From NCBI RefSeq assembly GCF_003711105.1, contig NZ_CP023865.1, positions 5,982,501 to 6,046,500 of the forward strand: 64,000 nucleotides of DNA, written 5' to 3'. Source of the stretch: Actinoplanes teichomyceticus ATCC 31121 (GTDB taxonomy: Bacteria; Actinomycetota; Actinomycetes; Mycobacteriales; Micromonosporaceae). Below, piece after piece: positions 56,057 through 64,000 of the stretch. Each line of letters starts with the position of its first letter. Position 1 is the first letter of the stretch. Below the pieces are notes generated by a model. It did not search any database. It worked only from the letters and a program-made list of their open reading frames with translations, and had not been told where the DNA came from. The translations under genes and the position numbers were made by a program.

Positions 56057-56150
56057 CGAAGATCACCCGCCACCGTGGATCACCGTCATCGGGGATCCAC
56101 GCCGCCGAAGATCTGAGCCGCCCAGAATCCGAGCCGCCTAAGATCACCCA
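56057..56150. repeat. Phased 16-17-bp repeats upstream of egtA
   Basis: Read on the minus strand, GATC or GATT recurs about every 16-17 bp in six units of the type GATCTTCGGCGGCGTG. The best three lie at 56101-56148. They directly precede the egtA ribosome-binding site. The remaining gap to bglX (56151-56454) shows only the palindrome listed separately. Confidence 0.55.
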
Positions 56151-56370
56151 CCGTGATCGACGAACTCCGATCAGTCAGACCTTCATCGGACGATACCCGG
56201 CTCCGGGCGGATTCGCCGCCCCCGATCGCAAGGTTTGCCGACGATTGCCCGGCCGGTCACCGCCGAAGCCCTCAGTGCGTGCGGGCCGAGCTGCGGGTTC
56301 GCCACGGCGGACGGCCCGGCCCGCGGTCACCCGTTCGGAGATCGACAAGTTCCGGAACCGCCCCGGGGTG

Positions 56371-56386
56371 CCGGAACCGGTTCCGG
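56371..56386. promoter_or_regulatory. Perfect 16-bp palindrome upstream of bglX
   Basis: CCGGAACCGGTTCCGG, centred 76 bp upstream of the GH3 start, with a further half site TCCGGAACCG at 56351. The central AACCGGTT and CpG centre are typical of LacI-family operators. No LacI gene is adjacent; the only one in the window is malR. Confidence 0.6.
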
Positions 56387-56454
56387 ACTGGAAGACTCCG
56401 ACTCGTTCGTAATTGGCAGACCGTGCTTCGCGGTCGTGACGACCGGAGGCCCGC

Positions 56455-58701
56455 ATGTCCGCAGACTTCCCCTATCTGGACCCCGCCCTCTCCGTCGAGC
56501 AGCGCGTGGACGACCTGCTCAGCCGCATGACGCTGCCGGAGAAGGTGGGTCAGATGCTGCAGCTGGACGCGCGGCAGGACCTGGCCGAGATCGTCCTGGA
56601 GAAACTGGCCGGATCGATCCTGCACACCTCGCCGGCCAAGTTGATCGAGGCGAGCGAGCTGGTCGCCCGGACCCGGCTGAAAATTCCGCTGCTGACCGCG
56701 GAGGACTGCATCCACGGCCACTCGTTCTGGCCGGGCGCGACGATCTTCCCGAGCCAGCTGGCGATGGCCGCCTCCTGGGACTCCGGCCTGCTGGAGCGCG
56801 TCGCCCGGGCGACCGCGGTGGAGGCCTCCGCCACCGGCATCCACCAGACCTTCTCCCCGGTGCTGTGCATCGCCCGGGACCTGCGCTGGGGCCGGGTGGA
56901 CGAGACCTTCGGCGAGGACCCGCTGCTGATCAGCGACCTGGGCGCCGCGATGATCCGCGGATACCAGGGTGACGGCCTGACCGACCCGACCGGCATCCTG
57001 GCCACCGCCAAGCACTTCGCCGGCTACTCCGAGACCCAGGGCGGCCGGGACGCCAGCGAGGCGGACATCAGCCGGCGCAAGCTGCGCTCCTGGTTCCTGC
57101 CGCCGTTCGAGCGGGCCGCCCGGGAGGGCTGCCAGGTGTTCATGCTCGGCTACCAGTCGATGGACGGCGTGCCGATCACCGCGAACAAATGGCTGCTCAA
57201 CGACGTGCTCAAGCAGGAGTGGGGCTTCACCGGCACGCTGGTCACCGACTGGGACAACGTCGGCCGGATGGTCTGGGAGCAGAAGGTCTGCGCCGACTAC
57301 GCGGAGGCCGCCGCGGTGGCTGTCAAGGCCGGCAACGACCTGGTCATGGTCACCCCGGGCTTCTTCGAGGGCGCCCAGGAGGCGGTCGAGCGCGGCATCC
57401 TGACCGAGCCGGAGATCGACGCCGCGGTACGCCGGATCCTGCGCCTCAAGTTCGAGCTGGGCCTGTTCGAGAACCCGCGCACCCCGGACGCCGAGCGGCA
57501 GCGCGCGGTGATCGGCTGCGCCGCGCACACCGAGCTCAACCTGGAGGTGGCCCGCCGCTGTCTGGTGCTGCTGCGCAACGACGGCACGCTGCCGCTGGAC
57601 CCGGCCGCCGGCGCGCGCCGGATCGCCGTGCTCGGCCCGAACGCCGACGACGTGTCCGCCCAGCTCGGCGACTGGGCCGGCGACTCCGGCCAGGTGGGCT
57701 GGATGCCGGACGGCCACCCGCGCGAGCTGACCGCGACGGTGCTGGACGGCCTGCGCGCGGCGGTCCCGGCGAGCTGGACCGTGTCGTACGAGAAGGGCGC
57801 CGAGATCGTCCGGCTCGTGCCCGACCCGGAGGGCGAGACGTTCCCGGACGGCCAGCCCCGGCCGCCGATCTCCGAGTCCGCGCCGGTCGACCCGGAGCGG
57901 ATCGCCGCCGCCGCCCGGCTGGCCGCCGAGAGCGACTACGCGGTCGTGGTGGTCGGCGACACGGTCACCCTGACCGGCGAGGGCCGCTCGACGGCCACCC
58001 TGGAGCTGCTCGGCGGGCAGGTGGCGCTGCTCGACGCGGTGGCCGCCACCGGCACCCCGATGATCGTCGTGCTGATCAACTCGAAGCCGCTGGCGCTGCC
58101 GCCGTCGGCGCTGCGGGCCGCGGCGATCGTGCAGGCCTTCAACCCGGGTATGCGCGGCGGCCAGGCGCTGGCCGAGCTGCTGCTCGGCGCGATCGAGCCG
58201 AGCGGCCGGCTGCCCATCTCGGCCGCCCGGCACGTCGGCCAGCAGCCGGTCTACTACAACCAGCTGCGCGGCCAGCACGGCTCGCGGTACGCCGACCTGA
58301 CCCAGGACCCGCTGTTCGCCTTCGGCGAGGGGCTCAACTACACCACGGTCGTCTACGACGGGCTGACCATCGGCGAGCCGGACGTCCCTGCCGACGGGGT
58401 GGTACGGGCCAGCGTGCGGCTGTCGAACACCGGGACGCGCCCGGCGCTGGAGACCGTCCAGGCGTACGTCAGTGACCTGGTCACCAGCGTGACCTGGGCG
58501 CACCGGGAGTTGAAGGCGTACCGGCAGGTGACCGTCCCGGCCGGCGAGAGCGTGACCGTGGAGATCGAGATCCCGGCCGCCGACTGCACGCTGGTCGACG
58601 CGGACGGCCACCGGGTGGTCGAGCCCGGCGACTTCGAGCTGCTCGTCGGCCCGAACTCGCGCCTGTCCGCGCTGCAGTCGGCCAAGTTCCGGATCAGCTG
58701 A
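56455..58701 (+). CDS. bglX: GH3 beta-glycosidase
   Basis: A 748-aa family 3 glycosidase (beta-glucosidase or xylosidase), without signal peptide and therefore cytosolic. The (beta/alpha)8 domain has ARDLRWGRVDETFGEDP, ATAKHFAGYSETQGGRD and the nucleophile Asp265 in LVTDWDNVGRM. The alpha/beta sandwich (about 350-590) carries the likely acid/base in DTVTLTGEGRS, and a C-terminal fibronectin-III-like domain ends the protein. GGAGG precedes the ATG. Probably induced by its substrate through the upstream palindrome. Confidence 0.9.
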   Translation: MSADFPYLDPALSVEQRVDDLLSRMTLPEKVGQMLQLDARQDLAEIVLEKLAGSILHTSPAKLIEASELVARTRLKIPLLTAEDCIHGHSFWPGATIFPSQLAMAASWDSGLLERVARATAVEASATGIHQTFSPVLCIARDLRWGRVDETFGEDPLLISDLGAAMIRGYQGDGLTDPTGILATAKHFAGYSETQGGRDASEADISRRKLRSWFLPPFERAAREGCQVFMLGYQSMDGVPITANKWLLNDVLKQEWGFTGTLVTDWDNVGRMVWEQKVCADYAEAAAVAVKAGNDLVMVTPGFFEGAQEAVERGILTEPEIDAAVRRILRLKFELGLFENPRTPDAERQRAVIGCAAHTELNLEVARRCLVLLRNDGTLPLDPAAGARRIAVLGPNADDVSAQLGDWAGDSGQVGWMPDGHPRELTATVLDGLRAAVPASWTVSYEKGAEIVRLVPDPEGETFPDGQPRPPISESAPVDPERIAAAARLAAESDYAVVVVGDTVTLTGEGRSTATLELLGGQVALLDAVAATGTPMIVVLINSKPLALPPSALRAAAIVQAFNPGMRGGQALAELLLGAIEPSGRLPISAARHVGQQPVYYNQLRGQHGSRYADLTQDPLFAFGEGLNYTTVVYDGLTIGEPDVPADGVVRASVRLSNTGTRPALETVQAYVSDLVTSVTWAHRELKAYRQVTVPAGESVTVEIEIPAADCTLVDADGHRVVEPGDFELLVGPNSRLSALQSAKFRIS

Positions 58702-58903
58702 CCGCGCCCCGCACGGCGATTCCCGGTCCGGGTGCCGAGCCGGCGACCTGGACCGGGCCGGACGGAGGCGGCCGAGCCGCTCCCGGCGCTCACCGCCGGG
58801 CTGCGCGACGGCCGCATCGGCCCGACGACCCGGGCCGGCCGGGGTGACACCGGGCGGGTGACATCGGGGCCGGCGCCGGCCGCCGGCCCCTACCGTCGGT
58901 GAC

Positions 58904-59704
58904 ATGACTGACACGGAACTGAAGAGCCGGCACCGCGCCATGTGGGCTTCCGGGGACTACGCCGCGGTGGCCGGCGAGCTGGTCGCCCCGCTCGGGCCGA
59001 CCCTGGTCGAGGCGGCCGGCATCGCCGCCGGGCAGCGGGTGCTGGACGTCGCCGCGGGCACCGGGAACGCGGCTGTCCCGGCCGCCGCGACCGGCGCCGA
59101 GGTGACCGCCAGTGATCTGACTCCGGAGCTGCTGCGGATCGGCGAGCGACGGGCCGCCGCCCGGCTGACCTGGGTCGAGGCGGACGCCGAGGACCTGCCG
59201 TTCCCGGACGCCGGCTTCGACGCGGTGATCTCCTGCATCGGCGTGATGTTCGCGCCGCACCACGAGCGGGCGGCCGCGCAGCTGCTGCGGGTGTGCCGGC
59301 CGGGCGGCACGATCGGGCTGGCCAACTGGACGCCGGACGGGTTCGTCGGGCAGATGTTCGCGGCGATGAAGCCGTACGCCGCACCCCCGCCGCCGGGAGC
59401 GCAGCCGCCGCCGCTCTGGGGCGATCCGGACCACCTGGCCGGGCTCTTCGGCGACCGGGTGACCGGGGTGACCGCGCGGCGGCGCCGGCTGCGGGTGGAC
59501 CGTTTCGGCACGCCCGAGGCGTTCCGCGACTACTTCAAGCGCAACTACGGGCCGACCATCGCGGTGTACCGCACCATCGCCGCCGACCCGGACCGGACCG
59601 CGGCGCTGGACACCGCGCTGGTCGAGCTGGCCCGGCGTTTCGACACCGGCGGCGGCGCGATGGACTGGGAGTACCTGCTCTGGACCGGGCGCCGCCGCGG
59701 GTAG
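58904..59704 (+). CDS. SAM-dependent methyltransferase
   Basis: A 266-aa class I methyltransferase. SAM motif I is VLDVAAGTGNAAVPAA, then an acidic strand end in TASDLTPELL, and LTWVEADAEDLPFPDAGFDAVIS completes the UbiE/Methyltransf_11-like core. The C-terminal part (FRDYFKRNYGPTIAVYR) is typical of actinobacterial members with unknown substrate. TACCGT ends 7 nt before the ATG, suggesting a leaderless mRNA. Convergent with the GNAT gene 7 nt away. Confidence 0.82.
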   Translation: MTDTELKSRHRAMWASGDYAAVAGELVAPLGPTLVEAAGIAAGQRVLDVAAGTGNAAVPAAATGAEVTASDLTPELLRIGERRAAARLTWVEADAEDLPFPDAGFDAVISCIGVMFAPHHERAAAQLLRVCRPGGTIGLANWTPDGFVGQMFAAMKPYAAPPPPGAQPPPLWGDPDHLAGLFGDRVTGVTARRRRLRVDRFGTPEAFRDYFKRNYGPTIAVYRTIAADPDRTAALDTALVELARRFDTGGGAMDWEYLLWTGRRRG

Positions 59705-59711
59705 CCGCCGG

Positions 59712-60428
59712 TCAGACCTGCCGGGCGGCGGCGACACGCCGGATCGAGAACCCCAGTTTCCGGTACGCCGCCACCGCCGCCGTGTTGGTGTGGTCGGCCA
59801 GCAGCGCCACCCGTTCCCGCCCGGCCAGCAACTCGTCACCGGCGAACCCGCACAGCCGTGCGGCCAGCCCGCGCCCGCGCGCCTCCGGGTGGGTGGTCAC
59901 CCCGGCCAGGAAGCCGATCTCCCGGGTCGACCAGGCGTCCGCGGCCACCGCGACCAGGCGCCCGCCGGTGTCCCGCAGGCCCGCCCACCGCCGCACCCCG
60001 GGCTGCCCCGGCCGGGCGTACGAATCCGGGAACGACTCGTCGAGCAGCGCCGCGACCTCGCCCCACTCGTCCGCGCCGAGCCAGTGCGGCTGCCCCGTGC
60101 CGTCCGGGCACGCCGCCCGGCCCGCACCGCCCGGCCGCACCGGCGTGCTGATGTCCATCCACGCGAAGCGGGAGCTGACCGCCAGTTCCGGGACCCGCGC
60201 GACGACCGCCGCGACCAGCTCCTCGGCACCGAACGGCCGGTACGTCGGGCCGAGGCCGGGCAGCACCTCGCGGACCAGCCCGGCCAGCGCCGCGGGGTCC
60301 CCGCTCATCACCAGCCGGTCCCAGTACGCCAGCCCGGCGCAGGCCACGACCGTGGCGCCGGGACGCCGCCACACCCGCGCGCCGGCCGCCCCGGCCGCCC
60401 ACCGTACGAAAAGATCTTGATCGCCCAC
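59712..60428 (-). CDS. GNAT-family N-acetyltransferase
   Basis: A 238-aa protein with a C-terminal GNAT domain: the acetyl-CoA loop is VTTHPEARGRGLAARL near residue 175, followed by VALLADHTNTAAVAAYRKLGFS, the usual strand/helix end. The N-terminal 120 residues (RRPGATVVACAGLAYWDRLVMSG) are variable, perhaps a degenerate second GNAT domain. The GTG start has no clear Shine-Dalgarno. Substrate unknown. Confidence 0.75.
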   Translation of the reverse strand: MGDQDLFVRWAAGAAGARVWRRPGATVVACAGLAYWDRLVMSGDPAALAGLVREVLPGLGPTYRPFGAEELVAAVVARVPELAVSSRFAWMDISTPVRPGGAGRAACPDGTGQPHWLGADEWGEVAALLDESFPDSYARPGQPGVRRWAGLRDTGGRLVAVAADAWSTREIGFLAGVTTHPEARGRGLAARLCGFAGDELLAGRERVALLADHTNTAAVAAYRKLGFSIRRVAAARQV

Positions 60429-60533
60429 CGGCCCATACTGCCGCCCGGCGCCGGGCCCGGCCACATCCGCGCGAGCGCGGATCCGGCCCGAAGCCGGTAT
60501 GCCGGCGTTGCCGTGTCCTGCGAGAGTGGGCCG

Positions 60534-61229
60534 GTGCCGAAAATCTCCCTGACCCGGCTGGGCCGGTCCCGCCGGCTGCGCCGCCTGATCGTGGCGGGCG
60601 GCCTGGGCGCCGCGCTCAGCATCGTGACGGTGGCGTCCGCCAACCTGTGGATCCGCGACGCCGCCGCCGGCCACGTCTATTCGCTGGACACCGTGCCCGA
60701 GGCGCCGGTCGCCCTGGTGCTCGGCGCGCAGGTGGATCCGGGCGGCGCGCCGTCGGCGTTCCTGGCCGCCCGGCTCGACCTGGCCCGGGCGCTCTACCAG
60801 GCCGGCAAAGTCAGGGCGATCCTGGTCTCCGGCGACCACGCCGAGTGGTCCTACGACGAGCCCGGCGCGATGCTGGTCTACCTGGTGGCGCGGGGGGTGC
60901 CGGCGGATCGGGTCGTGATGGACCACGCCGGTTTCGACACCTACGACTCGTGCGCCCGGGCCGGCCGGATCTTCGGGGTGCGCCGGGCGATCCTGGTGAC
61001 GCAGTCGTTCCACGTGCCGCGGGCGGTGGCGCTGTGCCGGACGCTGGGCATCGACGCCAGCGGGGTGGGCGACGACACCGTTCGGGCGGACCGGCCGCTG
61101 TGGGCGCGCGGTCAGGTGCGCGAGTGGGCCGCCGCGGTCAAGGCCGGCTGGGACGCCGCCACCCGCCGCGACCCGGTCTTCCTCGGCCGGCACGAGACCG
61201 GCGTGGAGACCGCGGTCGCCGCGGGCTGA
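60534..61229 (+). CDS. YdcF/SanA-like (DUF218) membrane-anchored protein
   Basis: A 231-aa protein with one N-terminal membrane helix (about residues 18-38, after a basic RRLRR stretch) and a DUF218 domain: VALVLGAQVDPGGAPSAFLAARLDLA, ILVSGDH, DHAGFDTYDSCARA and ILVTQSFHVPRAVALCRTLG. It matches SanA, which affects envelope permeability and vancomycin tolerance in enterobacteria. The biochemical activity is unknown. The GTG start has GAGAGT ending 6 nt upstream. Confidence 0.82.
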   Translation: MPKISLTRLGRSRRLRRLIVAGGLGAALSIVTVASANLWIRDAAAGHVYSLDTVPEAPVALVLGAQVDPGGAPSAFLAARLDLARALYQAGKVRAILVSGDHAEWSYDEPGAMLVYLVARGVPADRVVMDHAGFDTYDSCARAGRIFGVRRAILVTQSFHVPRAVALCRTLGIDASGVGDDTVRADRPLWARGQVREWAAAVKAGWDAATRRDPVFLGRHETGVETAVAAG

Positions 61230-61295
61230 GCGGCCGGCCGCCGCAGACATCGACAGGCATGGACATCCGCCGCGTCGTGGACCAGAGTGTCAGGC

Positions 61296-62684
61296 ATGGC
61301 GAGAGCACGGTCGACCCGGCGCACCCTCCTCACCGCCTCGGCCGCCGCCGCGATCGCGGCGCCGCTGACCGGCGCCGCCGCGCACGCGTCGGGGCCGCGC
61401 CGGCGCCCGCCGGACGCCACGCTGCGGGCGATCCTGCGGGAGATCGATCCGGGTCGGATCGAGGCCACCGTACGCCGGCTGGCCGCCTTCGGCACCCGGC
61501 ACACGCTGTCCTCGCAGACCGATCCGGTACGCGGTATCGGCGCCGCCCGCGACTGGATCCACCGGCAGTTGCAGGCGTACGCGGCCACGTCCGGCGGCCG
61601 GATGACCGTCGAGCTGCAGTCCTTCGTGCAGCCGGTGTCCCCGCGGGTGCCGGTGCCGACGGTCATCACCAATGTCGTCGCCACCCTGCGCGGCAGCGTC
61701 ACCCCGGAGCGGATCTACGTGGTCACCGGCCACTACGACTCCCGGGCCACCGACGTACTGGACCACACCGGTGACGCGCCGGGCGCCGACGACGACGCCT
61801 CCGGGGTCGCGGTGATCATGGAACTGGCCCGGGTGCTGGCCCGGCGGGAACCGGAGGCCACCCTGGTCTTCGCCGCCGTGGCCGGCGAGGAGCAGGGACT
61901 CTACGGCTCCGACCACATGGCTCAGGCGTACCGGGACGCGGGCGCCGACATCCAGGCCATGTTCAGCAACGACATCGTCGGCACCGGCGACGCGCACGAC
62001 GGCAGCCGCCCCGCGCCGCACACCGTCCGGCTGTTCGTCGAGGGCGTGCCGACCGCGGAGACCGCCGCCGAGACCGGCGCCCGGCGCAGCACCGGCGGGG
62101 AGAACGACGGGCCGTCGCGCCAGCTCGGCCGGTTCGCCGGCGAGGTCGCCGCGAACCCGCAGACCGGGATGGATCTGCGGGTGGTCTGGCGCCGCGACCG
62201 CTACCTGCGCGGCAGCGACCACGTGTCGTTCCTGCTGCGCGGATACCCCGCGGCCCGCTTCACCGAGCCCCGGGAGAACTTCGCCCACGAGCACCAGGAC
62301 GTCCGGGTCGTGGACGGCGTGCAGTACGGCGACCTGGTCGAGTTCTGCGACTTCGCGTACATCGCCCGGGTGGCCCGGGTGAACGCGGCCACCCTCTGGT
62401 CGCTGGCGGTCGCCCCCGGCACCCCGAAGGACGTGGTGATCGACACCACCCGGCTGACCAACGAGACCACCCTGCGCTGGACCGTCGGCACCGAGCCGGA
62501 CCTGGCCGGATACGAGGTCCTCTGGCGGGAGAGCACCGCGGCGGACTGGACCGATGTGGTGGCGGTGGGCCGGGTCGGCACCGCCACCGTGGACGTCTCC
62601 AAGGACAACGTCCAGTTCGGCGTACGCGCGGTGGACACCGACGGGCACCGCAGCCCGGCCGCCGCGCCGCGCCCGTCCGCTTGA
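61296..62684 (+). CDS. Secreted M28 zinc aminopeptidase with C-terminal FnIII domain
   Basis: A 462-aa exported metallopeptidase. The signal contains RR (STRRTLLTASAAAAIAAP), perhaps Tat. The M28 core holds metal ligands in VTGHYDSRATD, GADDDASGVAVIMELARVL and AGEEQGLYGSDHM. From about residue 385 a fibronectin-III-like domain follows (LRWTVGTEPDLAGYEVLWRES). An in-frame GTG at 61287 would add three residues; the ATG at 61296 gives the cleaner signal peptide. Confidence 0.88.
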   Translation: MARARSTRRTLLTASAAAAIAAPLTGAAAHASGPRRRPPDATLRAILREIDPGRIEATVRRLAAFGTRHTLSSQTDPVRGIGAARDWIHRQLQAYAATSGGRMTVELQSFVQPVSPRVPVPTVITNVVATLRGSVTPERIYVVTGHYDSRATDVLDHTGDAPGADDDASGVAVIMELARVLARREPEATLVFAAVAGEEQGLYGSDHMAQAYRDAGADIQAMFSNDIVGTGDAHDGSRPAPHTVRLFVEGVPTAETAAETGARRSTGGENDGPSRQLGRFAGEVAANPQTGMDLRVVWRRDRYLRGSDHVSFLLRGYPAARFTEPRENFAHEHQDVRVVDGVQYGDLVEFCDFAYIARVARVNAATLWSLAVAPGTPKDVVIDTTRLTNETTLRWTVGTEPDLAGYEVLWRESTAADWTDVVAVGRVGTATVDVSKDNVQFGVRAVDTDGHRSPAAAPRPSA

Positions 62685-62749
62685 CGCCGGCCGTTGGATC
62701 TGCAATGTTCCATGGGTGATCGCGCGCACGGCGCGGTCCCCGAGTGCTC

Positions 62750-62825
62750 GAAAGAGTGAAGCCTGTGATCCCCGCGGTGCCGAGCGGCCTCAGCCGCTGA
62801 CCCCTGCCCTCGCTTCACTTCTTTC
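62750..62825 (+). promoter_or_regulatory. Possible structured leader before the last GNAT gene
   Basis: GAAAGAGTGAAGC at 62750-62762 pairs with GCTTCACTTCTTTC at 62812-62825 (one extra base), enclosing a smaller AGCGGC/GCCGCT hairpin at about 62783-62798. It ends 28 nt before the GNAT start. The T-rich right arm could instead make it a terminator for the peptidase gene. Confidence 0.35.
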
Positions 62826-62853
62826 CTCCGAGCCCTCGAAGGGTCCACCCATC

Positions 62854-63612
62854 ATGGATCTGCGCATTCAGCGCGCCGTCGTCGCCAACCTGCGTACCCG
62901 TCCGAACGCCGTCGAAAGCGGTCCGTTCGTGCTCGGGCTCGACCACACCAGCGACAGTCCGCACATCAACTACGCGACACCGCTGCCCGGCGCCACGATC
63001 ACCCCGGCCGACGTCGCCGCTCTGGTCGCGGCTTTCGGTGACCGGCCGCCGCGCCTGGAGTACGTCGTCAGCAGCGCTCCCGACCTGGAGAAGCTCCTGC
63101 TCGATGTCGGGTTCGCCGTCGAAGCACGCAACGAGTACCTGATCTGCACACCCGGGACGCTGGCCGTCCCGCCGACCCCGGCGGGCTTCGAGCTCGTCGA
63201 GCCGGCCACCGACGCCGAGCTGGCCGGTGTGATCGCCGTCCAGAACGAGGCGTTCGGCGAGGCCGCCGAGGCGAGCCCGGAGCAGGTCGCCTTCCAGCGG
63301 CGCAGCCTGGCCCGCGGCGCCGTCCTGGTCGCCGCCCGGCACACCGGTGATGCCGCCGCAGCGCGGTATGCCGGTGGTGGCACCGCGGTCGCCCCGGCCG
63401 ACGGTGTCAGCGAGGTCGCCGGCATCGCGGTCGGCCCCTCCTTCCGCCGGCGGGGCCTCGGTGGTGCCGTCACCGCCGCGATCACCGCCCGATTGTTCCG
63501 CGCCGGCGTCGAGGTGGCCTGGCTGGAGGCGTCCGGTGACGACTCCTGGCGGGTGTACCAGCGGGTCGGGTACCGCCCGGCCGGCCGGCGCCTCTACATC
63601 GCGAGGTACTGA
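62854..63612 (+). CDS. GNAT-family N-acetyltransferase
   Basis: A 252-aa protein. The C-terminal GNAT domain has VAGIAVGPSFRRRGLGGAVTAAITARLF as acetyl-CoA site and WLEASGDDSWRVYQRVGYRP as the closing segment. The N-terminal 110 residues (FVLGLDHTSDSPHINYATPLPG, LEYVVSSAPDLEKLLLDVGF) look like a second, degenerate GNAT half. No Shine-Dalgarno is obvious; a possible structured leader lies upstream. Substrate unknown. Confidence 0.78.
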   Translation: MDLRIQRAVVANLRTRPNAVESGPFVLGLDHTSDSPHINYATPLPGATITPADVAALVAAFGDRPPRLEYVVSSAPDLEKLLLDVGFAVEARNEYLICTPGTLAVPPTPAGFELVEPATDAELAGVIAVQNEAFGEAAEASPEQVAFQRRSLARGAVLVAARHTGDAAAARYAGGGTAVAPADGVSEVAGIAVGPSFRRRGLGGAVTAAITARLFRAGVEVAWLEASGDDSWRVYQRVGYRPAGRRLYIARY

Positions 63613-63963
63613 CCGGGGCCGGGGCGCGGGCGGCGGATCACCGGATCCCGCACCGCCCGCGCCCCGGGCGATCCCGCGCCCGCCGCCCGCGCCGCACCAC
63701 CCGCGCCCGGCGGCACGCCGCCCACGCCCCTCCCGCGCGCGTGCGGCGCATTTCCATGATCATCGCGCTCGTGTACCAGCGCCCACGCCCCCCGCGCGCG
63801 TGCCGTGCGTCCGGAAGTCTCCACGGGACGCCCGGCCCGGCCGGCGCGGCAGTCCCTGGCTCACCGCGCACGGTCCGCCGCATCACCGGTCAGAGCTCGC
63901 GGCTCACCATGCCGCAAGCCACCCGGGACCGCCCACCGCGGGCGCCCATCGGCTGGTGCGGGC
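63613..63963. other. Low-complexity intergenic stretch
   Basis: Very GC-rich sequence with repeated CCCGCGCGCGTG blocks at about 63735 and 63795 and short CCCGCGCC repeats. I see no supported gene, promoter or hairpin apart from the -10-like element at its end. Confidence 0.5.
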
Positions 63964-63976
63964 TACCGTGGCGGCC

Positions 63977-64000
63977 ATGCGGCAGGCCTACGCACACCAC
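63977..64000 (+). CDS. Possible 5' end of a gene cut by the window edge
   Basis: ATG at 63977 follows TACCGT (63964-63969) by 7 nt, the same layout as the methyltransferase and other leaderless starts here. Only eight codons are visible, so the product cannot be named. Confidence 0.35.

Overview
The window is about 70 % G+C with near-uniform G/C at codon third positions, a Streptomyces-like maltose locus, a zinc-type adenylate kinase, ergothioneine genes and a high share of GTG starts. This points to a chromosomal segment of a mycelial actinobacterium, most likely Micromonosporaceae (Actinoplanes-like; inferred). No rRNA, tRNA, insertion sequence, phage gene or CRISPR array was found.

Layout. 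0-1.7 kb: a PPK2 polyphosphate kinase and a small secreted protein, then a 36-bp tandem repeat and a perfect bidirectional terminator. 1.7-8.6 kb (minus): a self-contained sugar PTS, with mannitol-type EIIC, EIIB and EIIA, a zinc polyol dehydrogenase, HPr and Enzyme I. It lies downstream of a DeoR regulator and 1-phosphofructokinase, and both promoter regions carry the same 13-base motif. 8.6-10.1 kb: a gene desert. 10-25 kb: mixed housekeeping genes (adenylate kinase, MazF-like protein, agmatinase family, CAP protein, 3-methyladenine glycosylase, HelD-type helicase, MBL hydrolase, PhoD phosphatase, STAS protein, TauE/SafE permease). 25-37.3 kb: a maltodextrin locus, malEFG, a cytoplasmic GH13 enzyme and a giant secreted amylase-pullulanase, with a divergent LacI-type regulator. 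37.3-38 kb: an orphan regulatory region with Crp-like and LacI-like palindromes, 71-bp repeats and a hairpin.

38-50.8 kb is the arginine locus. argC-J-B-D-F-R, a 22-codon micro-ORF, a 297-aa unknown gene and argG form one minus-strand chain in which every junction is a 4-nt ATGA/GTGA overlap. argH lies apart, divergent from dapE. A FAD monooxygenase/TetR pair sits between argG and dapE; a perfect 26-bp direct repeat lies at its left edge and at the 3' end of argG. Candidate ARG boxes (GCAT-N4-ATGC) precede argC and lie in the argH/dapE divergent region.

51.2-56 kb: egtABCD for ergothioneine, in which EgtA carries a C-terminal tail of about 18 hexapeptide repeats. 56-64 kb: a GH3 glycosidase behind a perfect palindrome, a methyltransferase, two GNAT enzymes, a YdcF/SanA-type protein and a secreted M28 peptidase.

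Two habits recur. GC-only hairpins without U-tracts follow many stop codons, and TANNNT elements sit 5-7 nt upstream of many start codons, suggesting leaderless transcripts. The best candidates for something new are the arg micro-ORF plus unknown gene, the monooxygenase/TetR cassette with its edge repeat, the EgtA repeat tail and the orphan regulatory cluster at 37.5 kb.
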